Assembly (NCBI RefSeq): GCF_000340215.1
Contig: NW_006921535.1
Location: 1,678,483-1,742,482 of the forward strand
DNA length: 64,000 nucleotides
Origin: Pseudocercospora fijiensis CIRAD86
Lineage: Eukaryota; Ascomycota; Dothideomycetes; Mycosphaerellales; Mycosphaerellaceae
Reading direction: 5' to 3'
Shown: piece after piece, positions 10,558 to 20,672 of the stretch
Position numbering within the stretch: position 1 is the stretch's first letter
Layout of the letters: each line of letters opens with the position of its first letter
Notes under the pieces: model-generated
The model's database searches: none
Told to the model about the DNA's origin: nothing
What the model saw: the letters and a program-made list of their open reading frames with translations, nothing else
Translations under genes and position numbers: made by a program

Positions 10558-13500
10558 ATGTTATCTCTTTCGGCATCTTTGCGAAGCCTTGTTTTCACCG
10601 TTTCCCTTGGATATGGTAGTTACGCCGTTCAAGCACAGAATTCCACCGACTCGCCAGCATGTCTCCTCGCAAACCGAATCGTGAGAACGATGACCGTCCG
10701 GGAGCAGGCTGCATACATCAACACAGATGTGCTCGAAAACACCACATTCTACGCCATACCAGAAATGGCCGTCACCGTCACCAATGCGCCAACGAGTTTC
10801 GACGAAGTGACGACTTTCAAATGGACTGAATATGATATGAGAGCGCGAGGCTCAGGACTCTCTTCAAACTTTATTCAGTCGCCGACCGCCGCAGCCATGC
10901 AGACCATGGCGAATCCGACGCTAGCCATGCCCACCGGAAGTCCCTTCGACTCATTCTTTGTCATGTTCCTAGACATGGGCCCTGCAAATATTCTTGGAGG
11001 CGTAAATGCCGTGGGAAGGAGACAGAACTCTGGAGGGGTATGTGTTCAATGATCACAAAACGGGCGCTGTAGGTACACTGACAGTTTCCAAGCAATATGT
11101 CTCCGGTAACGGTACCGTCACGAATGACTGCCTCACGGCACCTCTCTACACCATTACGGAAGGCGTCCTCATTGCGACGGTGAACAACGTGAATTACACA
11201 TATTCCACCAATCCTGGCCTGCCCTACTCACCATTCGTTCCAAGTCAGACGCCAGGCCCAATTACCACCCGATTCTCAATCGGCTCCAGCGGAGCTTTAG
11301 CGTGGTGGAACGACGCTTTCTGGAACGGCCAAGCGCAATTCTGCGCTGTAAGCAATGGCTCAGTCTATGCGGTCTTTCAGCAGGATGCGCAGCCAGCAGG
11401 CTGCAGCTTTGTGTCTTTGAGCTTGTTTAGTGCGAGTTCCTGTCAAGGGCTAAAATTGAGCACCATCACCGGTCCTACCGGGCCCACTGGACGTAAGATA
11501 CCGTGTTGTGGTTTATCCTGACGGGTCAAATGCTGACAACGAGATAGCTACGGGACCGACTGGACGTACGTCAGCTCCGAATGGCTGGGTCAGAACGATA
11601 CTGACATGATGCATAGCGACGGGTCCCACCGGACAATCGGGAGCTGTTGGTGGTAAGAATTGCAGTATTGTCAATGGGAATGGCTATCTTGCTGACGCAT
11701 CTCTAAGCAACCGGGTAATGCTCCGAGCCCAATCACACTGAAGAGCCAAATACTAACATGAGTGAAGTCCTTCTGGGGCAAGCGGGCAAGTGGGACAAAC
11801 GGGAGTAAGAGGCCACTACTTCAGGCGCCGCGCACTGCTTGCTGACATGTTCTTCAGCCAACTGGGCGTAAGAATTGCGGATTGCAGTCTTTGTCGAATC
11901 ATCTAACCCTCGTGAACAGCCACTGGAAGGACTGGTGCTACCGGAGTGAGTAGAGAGTGACCATGAAGTCGATAAGCTTTAACTGACTTCTCTCAAGCCG
12001 ACTGGACCGACAGGGCCGACGGGGCGTTAGTTGTCTTCCTTGGCAGTTATTTACTTCGTTCTATACTGATACTTAGTGCAGCTACCGGCGCAAGTGGACA
12101 AATTGGAGTAAGAAACCATTTTGGGTACTACCTCAAGCTTACTGACATAGTTTTCAGAGTACCGGACCGACAGGGCCAACAGGGCGTCAGTTGTCTTCCT
12201 TAGCAGTTATTTACTTCGTTCTATACTGATACTTAGTATAGCTACCGGCGCAAGTGGACAAATTGGAGTAAGAAACCATTTTAGGCACTATCTCAAGCTT
12301 ACTGACATAGTTTTCAGAGTACCGGACCGACAGGGCCAACAGGGCGTCAGTTGTCTTCCTTAGCAGTTATTTACTTCGTTCTATACTGATACTTAGTATA
12401 GCTACTGGCGCAAGTGGACAAATAGGCGCCACGGGCGTAGGTCTTCTATACACTGCACTACCACATTCGCTGATTTGAAGGACAGGCTTCTGGACAAGTA
12501 GGCGCAACAGGGTAAGCATCCACGATACTAATTTGCTACCAAAAGGGCTTTTTGCTGACGATCTGTGCAGAAGCGTCGGCCCTTCTGGACGTAAGTTGGC
12601 ATTTTGGCCAAAGATAGGTATCACATGCTGATGAACGTTAAAGCGAGCGGCGCAAGCGGCGCAAGCGGACAAGTAGGAGCCACGGGGTGAGGCATACATT
12701 GCTTGCGATGACAAGAGCTTGACTGACATGGCTTTGCAGTTCCGTTGGGCCCACTGGACGTGAGTAGTGCCTATGAGATCAATTCATCGATTGTGCTAAC
12801 GGAGTTGGCTGGCTGTAGGGACTGGATCGGTCGGCGTATGTCTCCAGCCCCAATATATCGATTTATCTCCGAGCTAACTATACTTCCAGCCTTCTGGTCC
12901 TTCAGGCGTAAGCAGACACACGAGCCGATACTTCAAGTTGGATATTGATGCTACCTTAGCCAACCGGAGCTTCTGGTTTAGTCGGCGCCACGGGAAGTGT
13001 TGGAGTGAGTCTTTGCCTATGTCAAAGATAACGGTAGCTCTGCTAACACTCCTTGCAGCCTTCTGGCCCCTCTGGAGTAAGACTGATAAATCGATTCAGA
13101 CATGACACTTCTAATATTTTTCACAGCCTCCTGGACCAAGTGCCAGCCCTTCGATTCAATATGGCTACCTTGGCTGCTACGTTCAAACTGGAACAAGATC
13201 AGACACTGGTGGCTTAGCGCTTCAAAATTGGCAGGCAACTTATGCCACAAATGCGAACTATCAATGTGCAACACGGTGCCTCACTAACAACTTCATCTAC
13301 TATGGTGTCGTCAATACTTCACCAGGCCCACCTGTACAAGTCGACTGCTGGTGCGGTAATTCGATTACATACGTTACCAGGTAAGTCCGGGACTACTTTA
13401 AAACTTGCCATTCACTAACACTCATCTTCTCACAGGTACGTCCACCCGCCCGTAGCTTTACAATATAGCTTCGTAGCTGCAGCGTTCCACACTTATAATC

Positions 13501-13872
13501 ATTGCCATCTATGCGAAAGGCTTTGAGTACAGAGGTCACCGCATGTCCGGACCTGCGCAATCTGTCGATGTTTGAAAGCGTTCACATACAGCGAGCGCAC
13601 TGCTTTTTGGCGACACCTCCGCGACAACCTAGATAGCGACACCCTTCTTCGGCGATTTGAGCGTTCGGGCTACCAAGCAACACAAGAGAAAAACAAAGAC
13701 TAATTTGAAATCTCACAACAGCAATGGCGGATCTTCTCAGAACATGGGCTCGGTGGCAGGAGCAGCAGGTGACAATAACTGCTACCAATGCTTGGGAGGC
13801 TCAGGTGCACAGGCAGGCTCGTGTGGCAATGCTACTTCGTCGACAATATCGATCTACGCGAAGGGATTCTAA
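10558..13872 (+). CDS. Secreted collagen-like protein with WSC domain, 24 exons
   Basis: Inferred from splice signals and frame. Exons: 10558-11037, 11093-11492, then 20 micro-exons 11548-11565, 11617-11652, 11708-11714, 11768-11804, 11858-11867, 11920-11945, 11998-12025, 12082-12107, 12158-12185, 12242-12267, 12318-12345, 12402-12436, 12486-12511, 12571-12590, 12644-12686, 12740-12759, 12819-12835, 12890-12907, 12960-13004, 13059-13076, then 13127-13380 and 13722-13872. The total is 1,797 nt, exactly 598 codons plus stop. Every intron is GT-AG and 47-60 nt, except the last (341 nt). Domains: signal peptide (residues 1 to about 26), an N-terminal secreted domain resembling fungal DUF7908 proteins (ends FCAVSNGSVYAVF, then C-rich), about 55 Gly-X-Y triplets (PTG, ASG, QVG, QIG), then a WSC carbohydrate-binding domain (YGYLGCYV, CATRC, VDCWCGN, CYQCLGG, CGN). 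Probably a cell-surface or extracellular stalk protein. The last splice is the least certain. Confidence 0.8.
11998..12477 (+). repeat. 160-bp tandem repeat of two micro-exons plus two introns
   Basis: Three consecutive copies with period 160 bp: 11998-12157, 12158-12317, and a third from 12318 that diverges after its second exon. Each unit holds a 28-nt exon, a 56-nt intron, a 26-nt exon and a 50-nt intron. Introns of the copies are nearly identical (differences such as GTTAGT against GTCAGT, and TAGTGCAG against TAGTATAG). Each copy adds 54 coding bases, that is six Gly-X-Y triplets, without disturbing frame. Confidence 0.9.
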
Positions 13873-14399
13873 AATCGTAATGAAGACTGGATACATTACG
13901 GCTGATTAATTTGTATTGACATTATACAGAGTACAATGCATGAGTGCGTTAACGATACAAGACTCTTTCGAGGCGACACACATGTCACTCTCGCTTCCAG
14001 CTTCATCTCACGTACTTAGTCGCGATCTGAGTATTCATGTGTGTGTGTGTCAGATATAGTGCCAATTGAAGTCAGGAGAGATGATCGCATGGCGCATCTG
14101 GAATAAGCTGCGACATGGCTACTCAGGTTGGGTCGATGGTGCTTGAAGAATCTTAGTAGTGTTGACGTTCAGGAATGAAAGGTCGTATAGAAGAGCTATC
14201 TCCGTTGCAGCCCCTTGCTGTTTGAGCGCAAGGAGGTTTTCAGTGTAGCAGGTGGTGGGCTCTTCCCAATCACCTCCCTCTACCTTCCACCTTCTACCTT
14301 CCACCTTCCAACCATTCTATATCGGACTAGTACGCGACTGGACCTACACACCCACATACCTAACTACACTAACCTCCTTACGCTAGCAAGGGTCTAAGG
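13873..14399. other. 3' flank of the collagen-like gene with simple repeats
   Basis: Unique sequence with a short TG tract near 14,038 and a CCTTCCACCTTCTA-type pyrimidine minisatellite at about 14,280-14,312. It ends abruptly where AT-rich RIP-type sequence begins near 14,400. No gene seen. Confidence 0.5.
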
Positions 14400-15862
14400 A
14401 CAAATATACTACTAAATCTGCAGTATTATCCTTATAGATTTATACTATAAACAACTAGCGTTATATAACCCTATAAACTCGAATATAAGACAATATAGTA
14501 TACTATAAAGTATATCTAGCTTCTAGAAAGAAATTTAAAAAGATAGAACTAAAATATTCGAGCGAGAATAGGTCGTTAGCAGATTACGCCTAGAGCTAGC
14601 TAGCTAGCCCTCCCCTTTAGGAAGAATACTATAATAATAATTATAATATTATATACTCGTATAAATACCTAGAGGTTAGAGAGCGGCCCGGGGTAATTCT
14701 AAGAGTCCGTATATATTTCCGCCTATAGTAAACAATAGTAGTAGTATCGCTATAGAGGCAATCCGGACGCTATTCGTATAGCGTCTATCCTAAAGTAGTA
14801 TTTTGCAATTTTTATTCCTATATTCTTAGAAATATATAGATTATTATATAGATATTAATTAAATTTAATTTTCGTCTACCTAATATCTATAATTAATTCT
14901 AATATAACTTTTACTTAAAATATATAGTTACGATACTATTCTACCTATTTTATATATGTAAGATTAATACTGTAGCTTCGCAATATTTGTCTCTAGGCTC
15001 TTCTACGAAGACTTCTTCTATATACTATAGTACTAGACTATATATAGAAGAGCCGAGAACCGATCGACGCTAGGGTATATATAGGGTAGGAATAGAAGTT
15101 ATAGTTAGAAGATAGAAGGTAGGATAGAGTCTATAAGAAGAGTCTAAGAAGGAGGTAGATAGAAGAGTAGCTTTACTAAGTTACGCTAGCCCGAGTCGGA
15201 AGTCTAATCTTTATATATAACCGATATAAATCTAAGCCTAAACAAGTATATAATTTCTAAAAAATAATACTATAAACTTAGTATAAAGAAAGATATTTCT
15301 ATATTAGATAGAAGTTTTAAATATAGGAAATAACTATTCTATTAATAATTTAATAATAAAACTAGCAAACTACTAGAGATATACGATTTTCCTATATACT
15401 ATATTAGCTCTTTAGTATAAAAAGTATTAGAAACTCTAAGATCTAATAGAAGCAATTCAGATACGATTAGTAGTAGCGATTTTGTATTATGTATCCTAGC
15501 TAAAACCTAAAGAAAATTTTACTTTGCTTTATAGAGATTTTATTTATATCTAGTACTATAGCTTAGTTTTAGTATATAGAGCCTAAGTAAACTTGAAGTT
15601 AGCGAACTATTTATTTAATATGTAACATATATAGGGGCTAAGCTATAGTAGATATATATAAAACCCTTATAAAGCAAAGCAAAATTTTCTATAAACTAAA
15701 ATATAAAATATAAAATCGCTACTACTAATCGTATCTAAATTATTTCTATTAGACTTTAGAGATCTTCTATCAAAGACTTAACATATATAGAAGAGAATCG
15801 TATGTCTCTAGTAGTTTGTTATAAATTTGTCTTCTGTATAGACTTCGTACAACTACCCTAGG
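14400..15862. repeat. AT-rich RIP-affected repeat block
   Basis: About 1.46 kb dominated by TpA steps (TATA, TAGA, CTAG) with CpA and TpG scarce, in sharp contrast to both flanks. This is the expected product of repeat-induced point mutation. Apart from the foldback element at 15,365-15,819, I cannot assign the source repeat; no transposase or reverse-transcriptase motif is readable. Confidence 0.7.
15365..15819. mobile_element. Foldback/MITE-like element with long inverted arms
   Basis: The left end (AAACTACTAGAGATATACG, from 15367) is repeated in inverse orientation at the right end (ends near 15817) with one C/T difference. Homology of the arms continues inward for about 180 bp: the ATACGATTAGTAGTAGCGAT segment and the GAAAATTTT...GCTTTATA segment each recur as reverse complements. 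A TA dinucleotide flanks both ends, as expected for a Tc1/mariner-type target duplication. No coding capacity. Confidence 0.65.
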
Positions 15863-15964
15863 GGGTATGAGCAACCTCAACTTCATCGTCTTCCTTGGCA
15901 TAACCAAAACAACAGCAATGTGGCAGTGACAGCACATCATAAAGCCATCGGCCTGGGATCCAAG

Positions 15965-16810
15965 ATGGCAAACTCAGAATTCCAATATGTCCGAAACTTC
16001 GAAACATACGATGCGCTCCCACCTTCAAACTGGATCGTCATCCGAATCGATGGTCGTGGCTTCAGCAAACTCTGCAAGAAATATGATTTCGCGAAACCCA
16101 ACGACCCCCGAGCCCTGCATCTGATGAATGCCGCGGCGACGGAAGTCGTGCGCTCTTTCCACGACATTGTATTGGCGTACGGACAAAGTGATGAATATTC
16201 CTTCATCTTCGGCGAGGACACATCACTATTTGAAAGGAGACGCGCCAAGCTTGAGACGAGTGTGGCGACACAGTTTACTGCGGAGTACTGTATGCTTTGG
16301 TCGGAGCATTTTGGGGATGTCAAGCTGGAAAGACCTTGGCCGACATTCGACGCGAGAGCTGTGGCGTACCCGAAACGAAAGATCCTGAGAGATTATCTCA
16401 AGTGGAGACAGGTCGATTGCCACATCAATAATCTTTACAATACCACGTTCTGGAATATGGTCATCAAGGGGGGTATGACTGGGACGGCGGCGGAAGAGGA
16501 GTTGAAGGGCACGTTGTCGAGTGATAAGAATGAGATTCTGTGGAGTCGGTTTGGGATCAATTATAATGCTGAGGAGGAGATTTTCAGGAAGGGCACGGTG
16601 GTTTATCGGAGTTACGACGAGGAGGTCAAGGCAAGCGGGAAATTCGTGGATGTTGGGAGTGAGATGAGTAAGACGCAACTTGAGAAGGAGAGAAAGAGGA
16701 AGATGAAGGCGAGGATTGTGGTTGAGCATGTTGATATTATTGGAGATGGGTTTTGGGAGGAGAGGCCTTGGATTTTGAGTGGGAGGAGAGGGAGAGACGG
16801 CGAGGAATAG
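15965..16810 (+). CDS. THG1: tRNA-His guanylyltransferase
   Basis: Protein of 281 residues that adds the G at position -1 of tRNA-His, needed for histidyl-tRNA synthetase recognition. It starts MANSEFQYVRNFE, the usual THG1 start; the longer frame from 15920 begins with GTG and is not used. Metal-binding residues are in place: D29 in IRIDGRGF and D76/E77 in YGQSDEYSF. The HINNLYNTTFW motif and the KGTLSSDKNEILWSRFGINY region are intact. The basic C-terminal tail (KERKRKMKARI) is normal for fungal THG1. The RIP repeat block ends only about 100 bp upstream of the ATG, so the promoter must be very short or lie in repeat-derived DNA. Confidence 0.93.
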   Translation: MANSEFQYVRNFETYDALPPSNWIVIRIDGRGFSKLCKKYDFAKPNDPRALHLMNAAATEVVRSFHDIVLAYGQSDEYSFIFGEDTSLFERRRAKLETSVATQFTAEYCMLWSEHFGDVKLERPWPTFDARAVAYPKRKILRDYLKWRQVDCHINNLYNTTFWNMVIKGGMTGTAAEEELKGTLSSDKNEILWSRFGINYNAEEEIFRKGTVVYRSYDEEVKASGKFVDVGSEMSKTQLEKERKRKMKARIVVEHVDIIGDGFWEERPWILSGRRGRDGEE

Positions 16811-18158
16811 AGTGGCAGGTGAGCTCCGATGGGCCATCCATAGTCTTACCGCAATGGCGCTCGCGATTCAAAAGATCTCAAGATTAGCTGCCATTCGATC
16901 GAAAGGCCTCGCTGAAGAGCCGTGCTGGAGCGCGAAAACACTTTTGATAGTTCTCCAGCACGATGATACTCGGGCCATCATCTATGCTGTCTAGTACCCC
17001 TGCTTTCTCGGCCTGTGGTTCTTCGACGGGCATGGTCGGGAAGTTGCACAAGAGAATGTTTTCGAGATGCAGGACATCGACTTCGCTCTGGGCATACAAC
17101 TGTCGCCGAAACGAGAGCTTCGTTACAATACAGTGCGGAATTTGACGATTTTCGCGTTTGATTTCGCTCTGGGCAACAAAGAACTCAGCATCGAGTCGGT
17201 AGCGGAGCCACACATCGACAACGACGGCCTGCCATCGACACGTCTAAGCAACGCACTCTTCCGGGCGTATCGACAAGCAGAAGCATGAGGATGATGGAGA
17301 TGGAGATGATGTGAAATTTGCATGCGAAATGGCTAGGAAAAGTCGAGCGAGAGGTCGAGAGTGCGAACGGGCGGCGAGTAAGCGAGCGAGCGAGGACGAA
17401 GGCGACAAATAAAAAGGGGCAAAAGAGAAGTTCTGAGTTGTATGCGCATCATGACCACAAACGAGTGACAGAGCACAGGCGAACATGCGAGACAAAAAGA
17501 CTGTCAATTGCTTCGTGTTAAGTTGAATAAGCTTGGCGCATTAATTACACTGGAATCATGAAGTTCTCAGCCGAAGACATTGTGAAAAGGAAAGAGAAAG
17601 AGAAAGAAAGAGAAATCGGGTCTGCTTCCTTCAATCAACCCTCGCCATATCTGGCATCCCACCGCCATGCCTAGCCCCGCCTTACCACGCCTGGCCTCAC
17701 CTTGTGGAAACCATGAAGTCTTTCCTTAGCCGAATGTGAAAGCAACCATGGCGCGTGCCTCTTCGACTTCAAGGACCGTCTGCGTTGGGCCTGACCGCCG
17801 GAAGAAGCTCCGAAGGTCGGCGGTGCTGTGAACGACGACTGGACGGAAACCGTCGTCGCGGGAGCAAAATTTGACTGGACGCATGCTGAAGGTGTGACGC
17901 GCGGTATGGGAATGAGAAAAATCTTGAAAGGCACTGGAGTTCGCATTGATAGTGCCTGGGATGATGACTGGCTGAGGGCCGATAACATCGACACCACGTG
18001 CGAGAAGTATCTTGAGTCTGACGAGACTGAGATTCCCACCATCATCGCTGAACTGTTGGAGAGGCATGGAGCAGTCGATGGTAGGGTGTTGTATGAAAGG
18101 AAGTCTGACGGCGGAGGCTGATTGTCGAGGAGCAGGAACGAAAAGGCGGCGTCGAGGA
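16811..18158. other. Intergenic region downstream of THG1
   Basis: About 1.3 kb. It contains a purine tract of GAAAGA units at about 17,588-17,617. A 97-codon open stretch at 17,828-18,121 on the + strand (contains ERHGAVDGRVLYERK) has no ATG at its start and could be an exon of an unrecognised gene, but I cannot place a partner exon. Confidence 0.35.
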
Positions 18159-18413
18159 TCAGTAGCGGAGAGCTGGTCTGGTCATAGACTCTGCGATCTG
18201 GTTTTGAATCTCAACAAGGTCAAGATTTGCGGATTCATAGTTTTGCAAATAGACCGGTGTGCCCCCTGACGATGTCGTCGATGTCAGCTGCGCATTCATC
18301 GGGATATTTACGAGTCTTACCTCTCTCAACAACGAGTCCGCATAAAGCTTGGTATTTTCCATGCCCTCTTGATCGAGCCCCGTAGCTGCTCGGAGAATGT
18401 CTTCTGTCGACAT
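18159..18413 (-). CDS. Small hypothetical protein (84 aa)
   Basis: ATG-started frame of 84 residues, amphipathic in the first half (MSTEDILRAATGLDQEGM) and polar after. No signal peptide, membrane segment or known family. It lies between THG1 and the secreted cysteine-rich gene in unique DNA. It may be a real small gene, an exon, or chance; support is composition only. Confidence 0.3.
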   Translation of the reverse strand: MSTEDILRAATGLDQEGMENTKLYADSLLREVRLVNIPMNAQLTSTTSSGGTPVYLQNYESANLDLVEIQNQIAESMTRPALRY

Positions 18414-18796
18414 AGTGACTAGTGTGCCTAATCTGATCTGATTTGGTCAGTGTTGTGGTGTGCTGGTCATGGCTGCTGCTGCTTGCGATCTTGCTAGCAG
18501 GCACAGTAGTTTCGAACAGAGCGTATAATGCCTCCAGCGGATGAGGTCTCACTCGCGCTCACACAGCAAGTTTCACGAATATATGTTGACCGAGCTCTGG
18601 GGGTAGGCTCTGCTGAAATTGGCGCATATATGAAATTGCAAAATTCTGAGAGTGCAGCAATGTGCCTAAGTCAGGCTGCTAAAGAAATCACAAGAATACG
18701 TAGTAGCGAGCGTAAATGCAATCTCAGCCTTGCTCTTGCATACCCAATACACCTGATCTACCCATCAACCATCTGTCACGTTCGATTCTTGAAGAT

Positions 18797-19236
18797 TTAC
18801 GGGCACTTTCCCGCATTTGGATCAGCCTTGTAATGAAAACGACCATGGTCCTGTTCACTTCCATGCTCGCAAGCATTGATCTCGATTGTCAGTGCAGCAA
18901 CACAATCGCTGCTCAAGAGAGTCGTGCCAACGCCGTTGATATGAACCGACCTGAGAAAGTAGCTCAGCATTTCGGCCTATGAGCAAAAGGCTCCGAGACT
19001 TGCCAGTTGATGCTGTTTCCGCTATCGAAGTTGGCGCAGGAAGACTTGGTCTGATCCGCAGCAAAATCGCCAGCATTGTTGTTGCAGAAAGTCTCGCGGG
19101 CAGCGGCGATTGTGCCGGCGTCAGCGACTTGACCCCATGTTTCGCCTCCAGAGTAGCAGCCATTTGCTGCAACGAGAGCCGGATGACTGGCAAGTGCAGC
19201 AAGGATGGCCGAAAGCGTAGTGATCGAGAGCTGCAT
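18797..19236 (-). CDS. Small secreted cysteine-rich protein, effector-like, splice unresolved
   Basis: Exon 1 (from the ATG at 19236 down to about 19000) encodes a signal peptide (MQLSITTLSAILAALASHPA) and a mature start NGCYSGGETWG, then FCNNNAGDF and SSCANFDSGNSINWQ. A second coding block, about 18940-18797, encodes CVAALTIEINACEHGS and ends KADPNAGKCP followed by TAA. The order of Cys, the EIN-C pair and the DPN-GKC tail match a widespread fungal family of small secreted proteins found in many plant-associated species. A GT-AG intron at 18951-18999 (49 nt) is the obvious junction, but it leaves the second block out of frame. Either splicing is unusual, or the gene has a small indel and is decaying. 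Confidence 0.55.
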
Positions 19237-19652
19237 GTTTGGGAGATGAAGGGAGACGATGGTCGTGTGCAGATGTTGAGTGAGGTTGTTGATGGACCAC
19301 GAACGTGACGAAGAGCTGTGAATTTATCTTGCATCGTGAAGGTGCCACAGCGCGTGCCAACAGTGCTTGTCTTTGCTTCGCAAGAGCTTGCGCTGCATCG
19401 TCGTACCAACCCGAGGCTGAAGAGGCCCTGTACTTCCCACCTGAATGAGCTTCGATGCGTACACAGACGCTCAGCGTCTTTGAGTGCCTGGTAGCATTAT
19501 TTTCGTGAAACGAAACCAGGTAATTGGTTCCGGTGACGCTTTGCAGCTCAAAGATCCACCTCCGGGGGAATCACGAGTATCCGGTCCAGGTGAGGCGGCA
19601 GGATGCACCGTGTACTAAGCGTGTGCAGCTCTCCGGTGACGAGGCATGTGCC

Positions 19653-20108
19653 TCACTTTGCAATCCTCTGCATGTCTGTCTGGTCCAGCTTCAGAACGTC
19701 AGCGATGAAGCAGATACTGAGCAGTCTGAGAAAGACCCTCAAGGCAGATTCGGTCTCGTCGATCTCTCCAGCAAGATATGTCAGGGAGGTGGCGAAGAAT
19801 GCCATGAAAGTGATCGCAGCAACATCACAATTGTTTGACAAGTTGACCAATCCGAAGGCAACCAAGAACAGAGCACAATCGATCATGAGCCATGCCGTGC
19901 TCAGTTGCTTTGGAGGATCTTGTTCCCTTCGTGGCGATGCATTGCTTTGGCTGCTTCCGTGGAGCTGAGCAGGATGGGTGAAGCTGGAATTTGTATCACC
20001 TCCACACCTGTTCTCAGCCCCAGCCAGCAGTTGGTATGCTGCGATATGAGCCAGTCGATTTCTGGAATGAGCTCTCGATCGTGGTGGTGTTATGGTGGTC
20101 GTCGACAT
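19653..20108 (-). CDS. Hypothetical membrane protein (151 aa)
   Basis: ATG-started frame. Residues 1-70 are polar and Arg/Ser/Gln-rich. The C-terminal half has two or three hydrophobic segments (AWLMIDCALFLVAFGLVNL, VAAITFMAFFATSLTYLAG, ALRVFLRLLSICFIADVL) that could span a membrane. No family is recognised. Neighbours give no clue; the CoA-transferase 3' end is about 570 bp away. It could be the terminal exon of a longer gene. Confidence 0.4.
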   Translation of the reverse strand: MSTTTITPPRSRAHSRNRLAHIAAYQLLAGAENRCGGDTNSSFTHPAQLHGSSQSNASPRREQDPPKQLSTAWLMIDCALFLVAFGLVNLSNNCDVAAITFMAFFATSLTYLAGEIDETESALRVFLRLLSICFIADVLKLDQTDMQRIAK

Positions 20109-20672
20109 CTTCTGACCGGATCAATATCTGAGAGTACAGCCGTAGTTCTCGCGATCGGAGACTGAAATTCTTGCTCGAGGATTCAGCAGGTGGGCTGTCG
20201 CTGGAGCCTCCCGCGGGTGAATGACACAGAACTAGGGATGTTCTGAGGCGGCTCAACCAGTCATGTGGCTCCCAGATGTAAGTCTCTCCCAAGTATGTTC
20301 TGGTCTTACCTATAGCCAGGCAGCTGAGAGAGGTTGAGGTCATGCAGCATGGAGGGGGCGCGCTGGCTGAGCTGCTCAACGAGCTGTGGCATGATCGAAG
20401 AACATTGGAGAAGTTCTTCATGTGAAAGTGGGGATGCTGCAGGACGCATGTTCGGCGTTCGCTACGAGGAGCGTCCCAGGGCTTTTGACGGCGAGACAAA
20501 AGAAGTGACTGCGAAAATACAAAACACCTGGTGACGACGAACATGACTAGCATCAACTTTCATTTCTTCGCACAATGCACCCTTTCTGCTAACGCTACCC
20601 GATCGTCATGGCCAAGCAGAGCTGAGAAAGGCTCAGATTACTACGCCGATCCCATTCATTCAAGACGCAGCT
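20109..20672. other. Intergenic region
   Basis: Unique sequence between the hypothetical membrane protein and the CoA-transferase 3' end. Overlapping short frames only; no feature called. Confidence 0.35.

Noticed and set aside
10990..11100. Apparent one-base frameshift between two long frames of the collagen-like gene at a GGGG run
   Set aside because: A 55-nt intron 11,038-11,092 (GTATGT, CACTGAC branch, CCAAG acceptor) joins the frames in phase 0, matches the size of the other introns and makes the total length a multiple of three.
17828..18121. 97-codon open frame on the + strand
   Set aside because: Begins with GTG, not ATG, has no recognised domain and no identified partner exon; mentioned only within the intergenic entry.
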